From Paenibacillus gorillae (GTDB lineage Bacteria; Bacillota; Bacilli; Paenibacillales; Paenibacillaceae), in NCBI RefSeq assembly GCF_000513275.1, contig NZ_CBVJ010000129.1, positions 62,001-126,000 of the forward strand: a stretch of DNA of 64,000 nucleotides. Reading direction: 5' to 3'. The position numbers and the translations under genes were made by a program. The notes beneath the pieces are model-generated. The model saw only the letters and a program-made list of their open reading frames with translations. It ran no database searches and was not told where the DNA came from. Position 1 is the stretch's first letter, and every line of letters begins with the position of its first letter. Below, one piece after another: positions 7,330-17,134 of the stretch.

Positions 7330-8709
7330 TTAATCATCTTCATTCGTCTTCTCGCTCAGCTTAAACTTCGTTGTTTTCACCTTGCCGTCGCGATAGTACG
7401 TAATCTCAATCTCGTCGCCGATCTTCTTCTTGCCGTACAAATATTTGCGCAGCTCCATCGTGCTGCCGATGCTTTGCTTATCCAGCTTCGTAATCACATC
7501 GTTGAACTTCAGTCCAGCATCCTTGGCCGGTCCTACTGCTTCCAGCACAATCACGCCCGATAAAATCTCATCCGGCAGCTTCAGCGCCGGCTGCTCCCCC
7601 GCTTTCGACCCGCCTTCCGCATCGTCGGAACCGCCCTCAGAGCCAGCAGACCCCTGCTGAGCAAAGTATTGCTCCAAATCCATCGTATATACGCCCAAAT
7701 ACGGACGAGGCACATAGCCTTTAGCCAGCAGACTGTCGATGACCGGCATAGCATTGTTAATCGGGATAGCGAAGCCAAGTCCCTCTACACCAATATCAGC
7801 GATCTTCATACTGTTAATGCCGACGACACGCCCGTTCAGATCGATCAGCGGTCCGCCGCTATTGCCCTGGTTAATGGAAGCATCCACTTGGATAACTTCC
7901 TGCTCCCAGTCGTAGACGCCATCCTGGTTCAAGGACACTGGCACGATTTGCCGCGTCTTGCTCACAATGCCCATCGATAGTGAATCACCAAGTCCAAGCG
8001 GATTGCCGATTGCGATGACAAACTCCCCAGCATGCAAACCGGATGAATCACCGATCTCCGCCACCACATCGATGCCCTTCGCATCGATCTCCAGCACCGC
8101 AAGATCCGTAATCTGGTCCTCGCCAACTACGCGGGCTTCACGGCGTTCACCGTTCACGAGAATTGCTTTCACCGACTCCGCGCCGACCACGACATGATAG
8201 TTCGTAATAATATAAGCTTTGCCGTCCTGCTTCTTGAAAATAACGCCAGAGCCTACGCCCGCCTCCTGTAGCGTTCCTTCGTTACCTGATCCCTTATTCC
8301 CCTTTGAATCATCAGCATCACCAGCACCATCGCCCCCATCAACGCCATCTTCGGGCACTGAACCAAATCCATAAGGGAAGCGCTGCTCATTAACGACGCT
8401 GACAACCGCCGGCCTCACCTTGGCCGATGCCTGAATCGTCCGCTGCTCCAGCGAATCGCTGGCCGCTACCGTTGCGGCAGCAGTCGCACTTGTACCAGTA
8501 CCGCCACCGTTATGACCGCCTCCGAAAAACACAGAAAACAGCAGCACTGCAGCTACTGCGCTCGTAAAAGAAGAAATAAATGCTATGCGGACATTCGACC
8601 AATTACGGCTGCCGCGTCTATTGGAAAAAAGCCGGTCGTCCTTCCGATGGGAAGAACGCGCGCGCCTTGATACTTTCGTGGAATAGAAATCGTCATCGAA
8701 TAATCCCAT
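7330..8709 (-). CDS. htrA: HtrA-like membrane-anchored serine protease with PDZ domain
   Basis: A S1C/DegP-type protease of 459 aa. A basic cytoplasmic head is followed by one membrane anchor (about residues 40-64), an acidic low-complexity linker, the protease domain with His172 (TNYHVV), Asp202 (ITDLAVLE) and Ser284 (NQGNSGGPL), and a C-terminal PDZ domain. These enzymes handle misfolded exported proteins at the membrane. The start at 8709 is chosen because GAGAGGAGCGATCAA precedes it; a TTG further upstream at 8772 has a weaker site. It corresponds to the htrA-like gene that closes the wal operon in Bacillales. Confidence 0.93.
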   Translation of the reverse strand: MGLFDDDFYSTKVSRRARSSHRKDDRLFSNRRGSRNWSNVRIAFISSFTSAVAAVLLFSVFFGGGHNGGGTGTSATAAATVAASDSLEQRTIQASAKVRPAVVSVVNEQRFPYGFGSVPEDGVDGGDGAGDADDSKGNKGSGNEGTLQEAGVGSGVIFKKQDGKAYIITNYHVVVGAESVKAILVNGERREARVVGEDQITDLAVLEIDAKGIDVVAEIGDSSGLHAGEFVIAIGNPLGLGDSLSMGIVSKTRQIVPVSLNQDGVYDWEQEVIQVDASINQGNSGGPLIDLNGRVVGINSMKIADIGVEGLGFAIPINNAMPVIDSLLAKGYVPRPYLGVYTMDLEQYFAQQGSAGSEGGSDDAEGGSKAGEQPALKLPDEILSGVIVLEAVGPAKDAGLKFNDVITKLDKQSIGSTMELRKYLYGKKKIGDEIEITYYRDGKVKTTKFKLSEKTNEDD

Positions 8710-9192
8710 TTGATCGCTCCTCTCGATGCCGGACGAGGCATCAAGACTATTTGTATATCTATAATCAGCCAATGTGACGACTTCTTCGGTCTTGCTATGT
8801 TGTTGTTAGATCAAATATCTCTCAAGGTAATGAACGGACTTCAACCTGGCAACCCGATAATGTTTCCATCAATCTAGTATGTACCTTTCTTACGGTCAGG
8901 CTATCCTGACAAATCGCTGATCCTGCCATGCCTTAACTACTTTAAACTATGCGGGTCAGCCGAATTTCAGAGCAACAATCCTTCTCTTAACTCTTACCCA
9001 AATCTGCACTTCTTTGAAACGTTTTCCGCAAAATAAATCTCCGCCATCGCGCTCTCCAATAGGCTATTGCCGCTAGCGAATACGAATCTTTCTTTCTAGG
9101 AATATTTTCGGATGATCTGACTAAAATAATAATAGATTCCATCACTTCATTATATAATTATTTCCTCACTATGAAAGGAGCATTTTCTAGTT
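8710..9192. other. Intergenic region between divergent htrA and a small gene
   Basis: About 480 bases without a credible ORF. A TATAAT-like box near 9153 with GAAAGGAGC at 9174-9182 probably serves the 9193 gene. I see no CtsR- or CIRCE-type repeat for htrA and nothing else structured. Confidence 0.45.
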
Positions 9193-9435
9193 ATGAAAAT
9201 AACGAAATCCGGTTCCAAATCCGTCTCGCCATCCGCTTGGGAGCAAGTACAGTTAGCTGCAAAAGTCGCCGATCTGAAGGACGAGCATTACCGTACCGTT
9301 CTCACCCTCAGCGCCATGCTGGAGCTGCTTGTCGACAAAGGATTGCTGACCCGCGAAGAGCTTGCTCTGAAAGCCGAACAGCTCGACGCCGAGCTGGATT
9401 CGCTTATTTCCGCCTCACTTCATCCCATGCCGTAG
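9193..9435 (+). CDS. Small unrecognised protein, 80 aa
   Basis: Starts MKITKSGSKSVSPSAWEQVQ and contains a helical segment with LVDKGLLTREELALKAEQLD, charged and probably soluble. GAAAGGAGC precedes the ATG. Its 3' end overlaps the end of the convergent walJ by 32 bases. It is the only plus-strand gene in the wal region. I do not recognise a family; the amphipathic helices look like a small interaction or regulatory protein, which is inference. Confidence 0.6.
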   Translation: MKITKSGSKSVSPSAWEQVQLAAKVADLKDEHYRTVLTLSAMLELLVDKGLLTREELALKAEQLDAELDSLISASLHPMP

Positions 9436-10210
9436 GACGGTCATGATAAGTCGGGCGGAGCGGATGCTCTTCTTTTTTATAAAACATACCGTTATTCTCT
9501 AAGATTGAATTCACCGTCAGCATCGCAAGCTCCATCATATTATGATCCAGACTGAGGTGGGCCAGATAAACCCGCTTCGTCCGGTCCGTAATGAGCTCGC
9601 AAAGCGCTTCTCCGGCTGCCACATTGGAGAGATGCCCGACATCGCTTAAAATACGGCGTTTAATATTCCAAGGATACCGCCCCATCCGCAGCATTTCCGT
9701 ATCGTGATTCGACTCTAGTACAAGCACGTCAGAATCTATGATTTCCCGTTTCACTTTATCGCTCATGTAACCAAGGTCCGTCGCCAGGCTCAGCTTTTCG
9801 CCATCGCACTCGAATGTATAACCGACGGGCTCTGCCGCGTCATGCGAGATCGGATAGGACTGTACCTTCATCGCGCCGAAGGTGAAGCTCTCACCTGTCT
9901 CCATAATAACCCGCTTCTCCGGCGCAATCGTCCCGATATGGCGCTCCATACCACCCCATGTCGCCTCATTGGCATAGATCGAGAGCTCATACTTGCGTGC
10001 AAAAGCGCCAAGCCCCTTGATATGGTCGGAATGCTCGTGCGTCACGAACAATGCGTCAATCTGATGGCCGGATACGCCTTGCCCGCGCATCAGCTCGTCC
10101 ATTTTTTTCATGCTCAGGCCGGCGTCGACCAATACCATCTTATCCCCGCTGCTAACGACAGTCGCATTGCCTGTCGAGCCGCTCCCCAATACTGTAAACG
10201 AAAGTCCCAT
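9404..10210 (-). CDS. walJ: MBL-fold metallohydrolase WalJ (YycJ)
   Basis: A 268-aa metallo-beta-lactamase-fold protein with the metal site THEHSDH (His58, His60, Asp62, His63), a further ESNHD motif and a later HLS motif. WalJ is the conserved last member of the walRKHIJ operon; it has been linked to coordination of DNA replication or repair with cell division and has exonuclease-like relatives. It lies 81 bases after walI on the same strand. Full length for the family. Confidence 0.93.
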   Translation of the reverse strand: MGLSFTVLGSGSTGNATVVSSGDKMVLVDAGLSMKKMDELMRGQGVSGHQIDALFVTHEHSDHIKGLGAFARKYELSIYANEATWGGMERHIGTIAPEKRVIMETGESFTFGAMKVQSYPISHDAAEPVGYTFECDGEKLSLATDLGYMSDKVKREIIDSDVLVLESNHDTEMLRMGRYPWNIKRRILSDVGHLSNVAAGEALCELITDRTKRVYLAHLSLDHNMMELAMLTVNSILENNGMFYKKEEHPLRPTYHDRPTAWDEVRRK

Positions 10211-10291
10211 CTTTGCCTTCTTGTCCTTTCTCCCCTGCCCTGCATCAGAACCGGCCCCATGACAAGCCGATCCCTACCCGCCGCTGCTAGT

Positions 10292-11038
10292 CTACTTTTC
10301 TAGCTGCTGCTCTTTATCCTGCGCAACTTCCCCGCTGATCGCATGAATATAATAGACAACGCCATCATCCATCAGCACCCGCCAATAAGGAGCCGACACT
10401 TGCGTCTCCGTATCAAACGTCTGGCCGTGATAGCCAAGCTGAATGTCACGAATAACCGAGCCGTCCGGCAAATTACGTTCAATGAACGGAGCCACTGCCT
10501 TGGATGCCGGAAGCACCGTCTGCTCCTTGGATTCCCCAGGGCCCAATACATCGACGCGTACCTGCTTGTAGCTCGTAATTTTCTGATTGCTGTAGAACAG
10601 CTCCAGCTTCACATCGAACATAGGCCGGTTATCCGCCACCCGGTATAGCATCCATACCTTATCCGTACTCATCGTAATATCGAACCGGTATTGATCAAGA
10701 TCGGGAATAATATGGCCCAGCGTCTTTTGCAATTCTGACGGCGAGAAAATAATTTTACTATCCACCGGCTGCGCCAGCTTCACTTCTTTCTGGGCTTCCG
10801 GGCCGCCGTTCGTTAAGGAATAGGTCAAGTCACGCAGCTTTGGTGTCTCCGGCGGCAGCGTCGCATCCAGTTCAATCCGCTTCTGCTTCATGATCGTGAC
10901 CGTCTCCGGCGGCAGCTCCGCCGTATTTTTATTTGCGTTCAGCTGCTCCCGAATATCTCCCCAGAGCTGATAGCCCAGCAATATATTCAGCAACAGGAAC
11001 GATATAATAAGCACACTCTTCGCTCTGCCCCAATCCAA
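10292..11038 (-). CDS. walI: WalI (YycI), regulator of the WalK kinase
   Basis: A 248-aa protein with one N-terminal membrane segment (about 8-25, VLIISFLLLNILLGYQLW) and an extracytoplasmic YycI-type domain. In B. subtilis YycH and YycI form a complex in the membrane with WalK and restrain its activity. The MDWGRAKS start is characteristic. It follows walH by 47 bases, consistent with one operon. The sequence has diverged from B. subtilis but position and topology are diagnostic. Confidence 0.9.
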   Translation of the reverse strand: MDWGRAKSVLIISFLLLNILLGYQLWGDIREQLNANKNTAELPPETVTIMKQKRIELDATLPPETPKLRDLTYSLTNGGPEAQKEVKLAQPVDSKIIFSPSELQKTLGHIIPDLDQYRFDITMSTDKVWMLYRVADNRPMFDVKLELFYSNQKITSYKQVRVDVLGPGESKEQTVLPASKAVAPFIERNLPDGSVIRDIQLGYHGQTFDTETQVSAPYWRVLMDDGVVYYIHAISGEVAQDKEQQLEK

Positions 11039-11085
11039 CGGTCAACACCTCCGCTTCCGCTTCAATCATTCCGCTTGCTTGCCGC

Positions 11086-12675
11086 TTAACGCGGCAGTGC
11101 CGCATTGTTCCCAAGCTTGATCTTCATCGTACCTGCCTTCAGACCAGCAGCGGTTCCCTTAGCAGCAGTCCCGCCGCTGATCGCATCCATACCCGCCGTT
11201 TCGCCGCTGACAGCCGATTTGCCGGATACGGTATTCCCCTTCGCATCATCATTGCCCGATGCATCGGCAGCTTCTTTCCCGTCCTTACCATCTGTGGCTT
11301 TACCATCGGTTCCCGTTTTCCCAGCTGGCGGGGCCGTCGTCTCATCTTCCGTCTTGGGCGGCGTGTAGCCCGCCGGATACGCTTGAAGCAGCACATCATT
11401 CGTGCCGTCCTTCAGCAGTACGCCCCATACAGGAACGAACCGCAGCTCGTCGTCCTCCATCGGCTGCGCTTGCAGTGCAGGGAAGACACGTACTGCTTCC
11501 GAGCGGCGCTCATAATGCTCGAACGCCTTGAGCAAGTCTTCGCCGCCCGGCAGCCATCTCGCCTGCCGGGATTTCGCCTTGTCCGCCAGTGTAATCAACG
11601 ACCGGGTATAACCCGTTACCGTGCCTTGCTGCAAGGTCAGCCGGATTGTGCCATATTGGAAATTCCGCGTTTCAATCACCGGATAATTGTTTAAATATTG
11701 TTGAAACATAATCGTTTTGGCTGCTTTGCCATCCTTATCCGGACTGGCATTAACGAAACGGTGTACACCATCCCAACCGCCGTGCTCATTAACGAATTCG
11801 ACGGATGCATACACATTGTCACCTAGCAGATTATCCTTGCTTTGCGATGCCGCCGGGTTGGTATACGTAATCCACTTCCCGTTCTGCTCCACCTGCAATC
11901 CCCGCTTACCGTCGGTGAAAATTTGCGAGCCGTTCCGATCCTCCAGCGCTTTGGTCGTGCCGGGATCGAAGAACAGGTTGCGCTGCATCAAATCCGGCGA
12001 ATAAGTCTCGTAAGGAAACACCATCTCCACAGATTGCATCGGCTTATCCGGCAAGTAAATGCCGTCCGCAGTCACGATGTACTTCGTCTGGAACTCACCG
12101 AAGCCGACATAGTCCTGCACGTCGCGAACTGTCAAGTCAGCTTGCGCCGATTCATACACCTTCTCCCCGTCAGCGGTGAAGAAGAAGGTCCGCACATCCT
12201 CGGTGTCCTTTGTCTTGAAAATCCAGATCCGGTCGATGGTTTCATTAAGAAACAGCAGATCGCCCTGCACCTTCAAGAGCTTTTTCAGCAAATCGACGGG
12301 AATGCCATTATGGAATCGAAGCTCCACGCCGATATCATTTCTTCGTACATCATCCCAATTGAGGACGTTAACCGGATTACGCTGGAACCCTTTAAACTCA
12401 CGTCCCTGAATCCGTTCCTTCAGAATCATGTCATAGAACGTCGAGCCCGGATACAGCACCGTATGCTTGTCCCCGCCGAAGTGAATCACCAGTTCCTCTG
12501 GAAACACAACATCCTCCACAGAAGCTTCTTCGCCAAGCGGTTCCGCATTAATATAGTCCTGCTCAGTCTTTACTGTCGCGCCTAAACCCGGCATGCTATA
12601 AGCCAGCAGATAGGATTGCAGCAGGCTGAGCCCTACGAGCAGCACCAGCAGCGTCGTCTTCGCTCTCTCGATCAT
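11086..12675 (-). CDS. walH: WalH (YycH), regulator of the WalK kinase
   Basis: A 529-aa extracytoplasmic protein with an N-terminal anchor (about 7-26). It has the conserved YycH region through about residue 430, then a low-complexity tail rich in Gly, Lys, Asp and Ala (about 440-520) that makes it longer than the roughly 455 aa of B. subtilis YycH. The start codon overlaps the walK stop (ATGA), showing tight coupling. With WalI it tunes the essential WalK kinase that controls cell-wall turnover. Confidence 0.92.
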   Translation of the reverse strand: MIERAKTTLLVLLVGLSLLQSYLLAYSMPGLGATVKTEQDYINAEPLGEEASVEDVVFPEELVIHFGGDKHTVLYPGSTFYDMILKERIQGREFKGFQRNPVNVLNWDDVRRNDIGVELRFHNGIPVDLLKKLLKVQGDLLFLNETIDRIWIFKTKDTEDVRTFFFTADGEKVYESAQADLTVRDVQDYVGFGEFQTKYIVTADGIYLPDKPMQSVEMVFPYETYSPDLMQRNLFFDPGTTKALEDRNGSQIFTDGKRGLQVEQNGKWITYTNPAASQSKDNLLGDNVYASVEFVNEHGGWDGVHRFVNASPDKDGKAAKTIMFQQYLNNYPVIETRNFQYGTIRLTLQQGTVTGYTRSLITLADKAKSRQARWLPGGEDLLKAFEHYERRSEAVRVFPALQAQPMEDDELRFVPVWGVLLKDGTNDVLLQAYPAGYTPPKTEDETTAPPAGKTGTDGKATDGKDGKEAADASGNDDAKGNTVSGKSAVSGETAGMDAISGGTAAKGTAAGLKAGTMKIKLGNNAALPR

Positions 12676-14510
12676 GCGGATTCACCGTCCTCTTGCAGCG
12701 CCGGAAGCGTGAAGGTCACAGTGGTGCCTTCGTTCAGCTCCGAGTTCAGCGAGATCGTGCCGCCATGCGCTTTTACAATTTCCCGGGCAATGGACAGACC
12801 AAGGCCTGTACCGCCCATATTGCGTGATCTGGCTTTATCCACACGATAGAAGCGGTCAAATATACGCGACAAATCCTTCTTCGGAATGCCAATGCCCGTA
12901 TCCTTGACGCTAATTGCAATCGATGCCGGATCGGGCTTTTGCGCCCCCAGCTCAATCGTGCCGCCATCAAGCGTATATTTAATCGCATTGGACATCAGAT
13001 TATCCAATACCTGATCAATCTGATCGCGGTCCAGCCAAGCGGTTTTCAAGCTCCGGTCCACCCGGATGGAAGCCCGAATCGACTTCTGCCGCAGCTGGAA
13101 GGAGAAGCGGTCGGCGACCTCGTCCAGCATTTCATGGACATTCGTCTGCCTTCTGCGCAGCGGCGCCTGATTGGAATCCAGCCGTGACAAATGCAGCAGA
13201 TCGGTTACGAGGCGGATCATCCGCTCTGTCTCATTGCGAATGACGCCAACGAACCGTTCGGACAGCTCACGCTCCGCGAGCGCCCCGTCATCAAGCGCCT
13301 CCGCATAGCTCTTGATCGTCGTCAGCGGTGTCCGCAGCTCATGCGAGACGTTGGCAACGAATTGCCGCCTCGACTGCTCCAGTTTCTCTTGCTCCGTAAT
13401 ATCCTGCAGCACCGCAATCGTACCTGTGATGCCCTTGTCCCGTCTGTGAATTGGCGTGAACGTAGCCCGAAGTACACCCTCCGGCTCATCCGTCTCCTGT
13501 TCACGAGACAAAATAACGGTTTGCTGCTTGCCTTGCTGCAGCTCGCGAAGCATAGGCTCCGTCAAACCCAGCAATTCAGACAGGCTGCAGCCCTCACAGC
13601 TCTGCACTTCAAGCATTTCAAGCGAGCGCCGGTTCCAGATGATCACTTGTCCGTGCTCATCAGCCGCGATCACACCATCGCTCATATTCGATAGAATAGA
13701 GCCCAGCTTCTCATTCTCTTCCTCATTGACAGACAATGCTTCTTTCAGCCGTTTCGTCATATCGTTAAAGGCCATGCTAAGCCTTCCGATCTCATCATCG
13801 CCCAGCACTGGCACCTGCAAGTCAAACTTCCCTTCGGCTACAGCCGCCGCTTGCCGTGTCAATCCTTGAATCGGACTCGTAATCGTATGCGCAAGCAGAA
13901 TGCCCAGCAAACCAGTTAAACCCAAAGCGATAAGCAAACCGGAGAAAAAGATCTGATTAACCCGGTTTACCGTATCATACAAGCTGTCCATAGACGCGAC
14001 CATATAGACGGCCCCTACAACGCGCTCATTGTCGTTGTACGTTACGGGCAGCGCAATAATTTTTTTCCGCACGCCATTCTCGTCGATTACTTCTTCTTCG
14101 TTGTCCGAAATGCCCTGCAAAGCCCGGCTAACCGCAAGCGACGTATTTTTTTTGCCGATATACGATTCCGCCACCTGCAACGATGTCGCGACAACCCGTC
14201 CATTTCCGTCCAGCACCTGCACCTCTGTACCGCTGATACTGAACAGATTGCGCACGACTAGACTAAGGTCCTCCGCACTCTCACTGCTGGCTTCGCTGTC
14301 GCTGCTCGGCTTCATCGCCAAATTGCGGGCTGCCAGCTTCGATAGAATATCGGCCTGCTCCTTCAAGTTGTTCGTGAAATTATCCGTCAGCGACGTCTTC
14401 ATCGTGCTGATGAAATAGACGCCGATCAATTGCATCGCAACCAGAATCAGCAGCAAATAGATGATAACGAGCTTGACCTGAATGGTGCGAAAAAAACGCT
14501 TGCCGTTCAT
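12672..14510 (-). CDS. walK: Sensor histidine kinase WalK
   Basis: A 612-aa essential cell-wall kinase. Two membrane segments (about 12-33 and 186-209) enclose an extracytoplasmic sensor (34-185, PAS/Cache-like). Then come HAMP (about 210-262), PAS (about 268-375), the dimerisation domain with His390 in VANVSHELRTPL, and a C-terminal ATPase domain (N, G1 and G2 boxes; GTGLGLSI). It phosphorylates WalR. It starts two bases after the walR stop. Domain order matches Bacillales WalK, including the intracellular PAS. Confidence 0.97.
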   Translation of the reverse strand: MNGKRFFRTIQVKLVIIYLLLILVAMQLIGVYFISTMKTSLTDNFTNNLKEQADILSKLAARNLAMKPSSDSEASSESAEDLSLVVRNLFSISGTEVQVLDGNGRVVATSLQVAESYIGKKNTSLAVSRALQGISDNEEEVIDENGVRKKIIALPVTYNDNERVVGAVYMVASMDSLYDTVNRVNQIFFSGLLIALGLTGLLGILLAHTITSPIQGLTRQAAAVAEGKFDLQVPVLGDDEIGRLSMAFNDMTKRLKEALSVNEEENEKLGSILSNMSDGVIAADEHGQVIIWNRRSLEMLEVQSCEGCSLSELLGLTEPMLRELQQGKQQTVILSREQETDEPEGVLRATFTPIHRRDKGITGTIAVLQDITEQEKLEQSRRQFVANVSHELRTPLTTIKSYAEALDDGALAERELSERFVGVIRNETERMIRLVTDLLHLSRLDSNQAPLRRRQTNVHEMLDEVADRFSFQLRQKSIRASIRVDRSLKTAWLDRDQIDQVLDNLMSNAIKYTLDGGTIELGAQKPDPASIAISVKDTGIGIPKKDLSRIFDRFYRVDKARSRNMGGTGLGLSIAREIVKAHGGTISLNSELNEGTTVTFTLPALQEDGESA

Positions 14511-14512
14511 GG

Positions 14513-15277
14513 TCAGCCAAACCCTCCCGACTTCGGATTGCGCATCATATAGCCAAGGCCGCGACGCGTCATAATATACTCCGGACGGCTCGGATCATCC
14601 TCGATCTTCTCTCTCAGCCGGCGGATCGTCACATCCACCGTACGGACATCACCGAAATACTCAAAGCCCCATACCGCTTGAAGCAAGTGTTCGCGCGTCA
14701 TCACCTTGCCGCTGTTGCGCGCCATATAGTAGACGAGCTCATACTCCCGATGGGTCAGATCGAGCGGCTCTCCGTCTTTGTAGACGACATACATATCTGT
14801 ATCGATAAAAAGGTTGAACAGCTTGAGTCCCTGCTTCTCCGGCTCTGCTTGCGCAGCGCCATCGCCTGACTGTCCCGCTTCTGCGGAAGCTGCAGCCGAT
14901 TCTGCCGCTTTCTGCTGGCGGCGTAAATGCGCTTTCACCCGTGCCAGCAGCTCTCGCGTGCTGAACGGCTTCGTCACATAATCATCTGCGCCCAGCTCCA
15001 GACCGAGTACTTTGTCGATCTCGGTATCCTTCGCTGTCAGCATAATAATCGGCATCTGCAGCTGCTTCGAGCGTACCTCGCGGCACACATCCATGCCGTC
15101 CTTCACGGGAAGCATCAAGTCAAGAAGCATCAGGTCGGGCGTTTCTAACGTCGCGAGCCGAACGGCCTCGCCGCCGTCGAAAGCGCAAATCACCTCATAG
15201 CCTTCCTTCTCCAAGTTGAATTTCAATATATCTGCAATCGGCTGTTCGTCGTCGACCACCAAAATTTTACCGTGCAT
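14513..15277 (-). CDS. walR: Response regulator WalR
   Basis: An OmpR/PhoB-type regulator that switches autolysin and wall-metabolism genes. Receiver domain: Asp9-Asp10 acidic pair, phospho-acceptor Asp53 (LLDLMLP), Lys103 (VTKPFS). A C-terminal winged helix ends [13 protein letters not shown]. At 254 aa it is about 20 longer than B. subtilis WalR because of an Ala/Glu/Gly-rich linker at about 121-150. The ATG at 15277 is preferred to a GTG two codons upstream on ribosome-site spacing. First gene of the walRKHIJ operon. Confidence 0.97.
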   Translation of the reverse strand: MHGKILVVDDEQPIADILKFNLEKEGYEVICAFDGGEAVRLATLETPDLMLLDLMLPVKDGMDVCREVRSKQLQMPIIMLTAKDTEIDKVLGLELGADDYVTKPFSTRELLARVKAHLRRQQKAAESAAASAEAGQSGDGAAQAEPEKQGLKLFNLFIDTDMYVVYKDGEPLDLTHREYELVYYMARNSGKVMTREHLLQAVWGFEYFGDVRTVDVTIRRLREKIEDDPSRPEYIMTRRGLGYMMRNPKSGGFG

Positions 15278-15378
15278 CGTCACACCGCCTGTCGCTTGTC
15301 CTCATAAATATGCTTCTATCTTACCATATGGATGCCTCGCGTTCACAATTAAAGTTCCTTCATTGCAGCATTTGGCAT

Positions 15379-15420
15379 AAAAAAAGAATACCGCCGCAGG
15401 CCTCAGCCCGAGCGGTATTC
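15379..15420 (-). terminator. Terminator of the M23 peptidase gene
   Basis: Stem GAATACCGC / GCGGTATTC (15386-15394 with 15412-15420) followed on the minus strand by seven T. It separates the peptidase gene from the wal operon. Confidence 0.9.
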
Positions 15421-15433
15421 CGGATGATAAAAT

Positions 15434-16990
15434 TTATAAGTACGTCAACGGGTTTTGTACGCTTCCGTTTTTGTGAATCTCGAAGTGCAGATGGACGCCG
15501 GTCGAACGGCCGGTGCTGCCCATAATGGCGATTTTGTCGCCCTTCTCTACAATGTCGCCTACCTTCACGTCGAAGGAGCTTAAATGCCCGTAAAGCGTTT
15601 CATAGCCGTTTTTGTGATCGATAATAACCGTATTGCCATAGCCGTTCTTCGTACCAACAAACGTAACGACGCCGTTGTCCGCTGCCTTAATCGTTTTGTT
15701 GCCGGTTATATCAATGCCTTTGTGTGAACGGCCCCAGCGCTGGCCGTACTTGCTCGATAGTGACCAATTGCTGACCGGAACAGCGAATTTGCCCGTTCCT
15801 TCGCCAAGGATCACCTTCGTGCCCTTCACGATAATAGAAGGAATAGCCTTTACAAGCACCTCGCTATCCACCAGCTCCTCGCTGACCAGATAACCGTTCT
15901 GCTTCACAACGCGGTATGTAAGGCGTTTCTGTCCGCTTGTACCCTCACGGATCGTCTTCGATTCTCCCGCCCGCATGCTGGCATTCTTCTGAATTTCCAC
16001 CTGCGGCTCGATCTTGACCGTCTCCACGACATTCTCAATCGTCTTCACCGTTATTTCCGGCTGCAGCACGGTCAAATCCAGTACGTCACCGGCTTTAATC
16101 TTATCTTCCTCAATCCATCGGTTGTTGTCATAGATCACTTGCGGGGAAATATCGAACTTCTCCGCAATACAGCCGATGCAATCACCTTGCTGAACCGTAT
16201 ACTTCGTTGGTTGAATACTGCCTTGGATGAGCTGCTTGTATAGATCATCCGCATTCGCAATCTTGCTCGGATCGATAGAGACGTCTGTTGTCTTTACTTC
16301 TTCTACAAACTGCACGGCCTTGAGCTCAACACCGCTTTTAGCGGAGCCTTCACCGCTTGCTTTCGTTGCCGCGCCGCTGTAAGAAAGCGTCGTGACCTCG
16401 CCAGACTTCTTCTTAGCTGCTGCGAGCTGAGGCGCATACTTGCTTTGCACGCGGGTCAGAATAGCATCGGCTGTTGCCTGATCCTTCACAATCCCTACTG
16501 TCTTGCCGTCAATCTTCAGCTCTACGCCTACTGCATGGGAATCGAACATCCCCGCCAGCTTGTCCAGCGTCACTGCCGTCTCCGGCACTGCCTTGAAAGC
16601 ACTTTCACTGGTATATGTGATTGTGCCTGCGTCCAGAACCATCCGCAGCTCCGGATTGCTGTTCTCGACCACTTCCGTTTGTTTCGCTATCAATTGCTCT
16701 ACTTCAGATGGATCGCTTACCGATCCGACGACTGTTCCATTTCTATATACATTATAGTAATCAACGGTGTTGGCTTGTACATATTGGGTTCCGCCGATGC
16801 CGGCCGCTGCAGCGATAACGACAACTCCTGCCGTAATCATTGCCGTCTTCGTACGCCACCATGGCGCGGTCTCGCTTGACGATTGCTGCTGAATCATGCC
16901 TTGCTTTTGTTGCGGTCGAGCTTGCCGAAAGAATTGAACGGTTGCGTTCCATGACTTTCGGATTCGATCTTTAGGCCTAAACTCGCTCAT
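15434..16990 (-). CDS. LysM-G5-M23 membrane-anchored peptidoglycan endopeptidase
   Basis: A 518-aa cell-wall hydrolase. A basic cytoplasmic start and one membrane segment (about 51-71) lead to a coil, a LysM-like module (about 263-308), a G5 domain (about 312-390) and a C-terminal M23 peptidase with His423/Asp427 (SHKGIDI) and His500/His502 (HLHFE). The zinc-site residues are intact, so it is probably active. The LysM-like module has an unusual Cys pair (GDCIGCIAEKF). AAAGGAGACGATC precedes the ATG. It sits upstream of walR in the same direction but behind its own terminator; wall hydrolases are typical WalR targets, though no clear WalR box is visible. Confidence 0.9.
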   Translation of the reverse strand: MSEFRPKDRIRKSWNATVQFFRQARPQQKQGMIQQQSSSETAPWWRTKTAMITAGVVVIAAAAGIGGTQYVQANTVDYYNVYRNGTVVGSVSDPSEVEQLIAKQTEVVENSNPELRMVLDAGTITYTSESAFKAVPETAVTLDKLAGMFDSHAVGVELKIDGKTVGIVKDQATADAILTRVQSKYAPQLAAAKKKSGEVTTLSYSGAATKASGEGSAKSGVELKAVQFVEEVKTTDVSIDPSKIANADDLYKQLIQGSIQPTKYTVQQGDCIGCIAEKFDISPQVIYDNNRWIEEDKIKAGDVLDLTVLQPEITVKTIENVVETVKIEPQVEIQKNASMRAGESKTIREGTSGQKRLTYRVVKQNGYLVSEELVDSEVLVKAIPSIIVKGTKVILGEGTGKFAVPVSNWSLSSKYGQRWGRSHKGIDITGNKTIKAADNGVVTFVGTKNGYGNTVIIDHKNGYETLYGHLSSFDVKVGDIVEKGDKIAIMGSTGRSTGVHLHFEIHKNGSVQNPLTYL

Positions 16991-17043
16991 GATCGTCTCC
17001 TTTTCGAGAGTGGTACTGCCACTTTCTTCCTAGATTTGAGAGT

Positions 17044-17079
17044 AAAAAAAAGGCGAAAATCCTGTTGGATCATTCGCCT
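17044..17079 (-). terminator. Terminator of the 17135 gene
   Basis: Stem AGGCGAA / TTCGCCT (17051-17057 with 17073-17079) followed on the minus strand by a run of eight T. Confidence 0.85.
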
Positions 17080-17134
17080 AATACTTTAACATAAGCCTAT
17101 TAACACGGGCAAGGATTCCTGATAGAGTAAATGA

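Noticed and set aside
16445-16879. Plus-strand frames opposite the M23 peptidase
   Set aside because: Shadows of the high-GC coding frame of the peptidase gene; no start signals.
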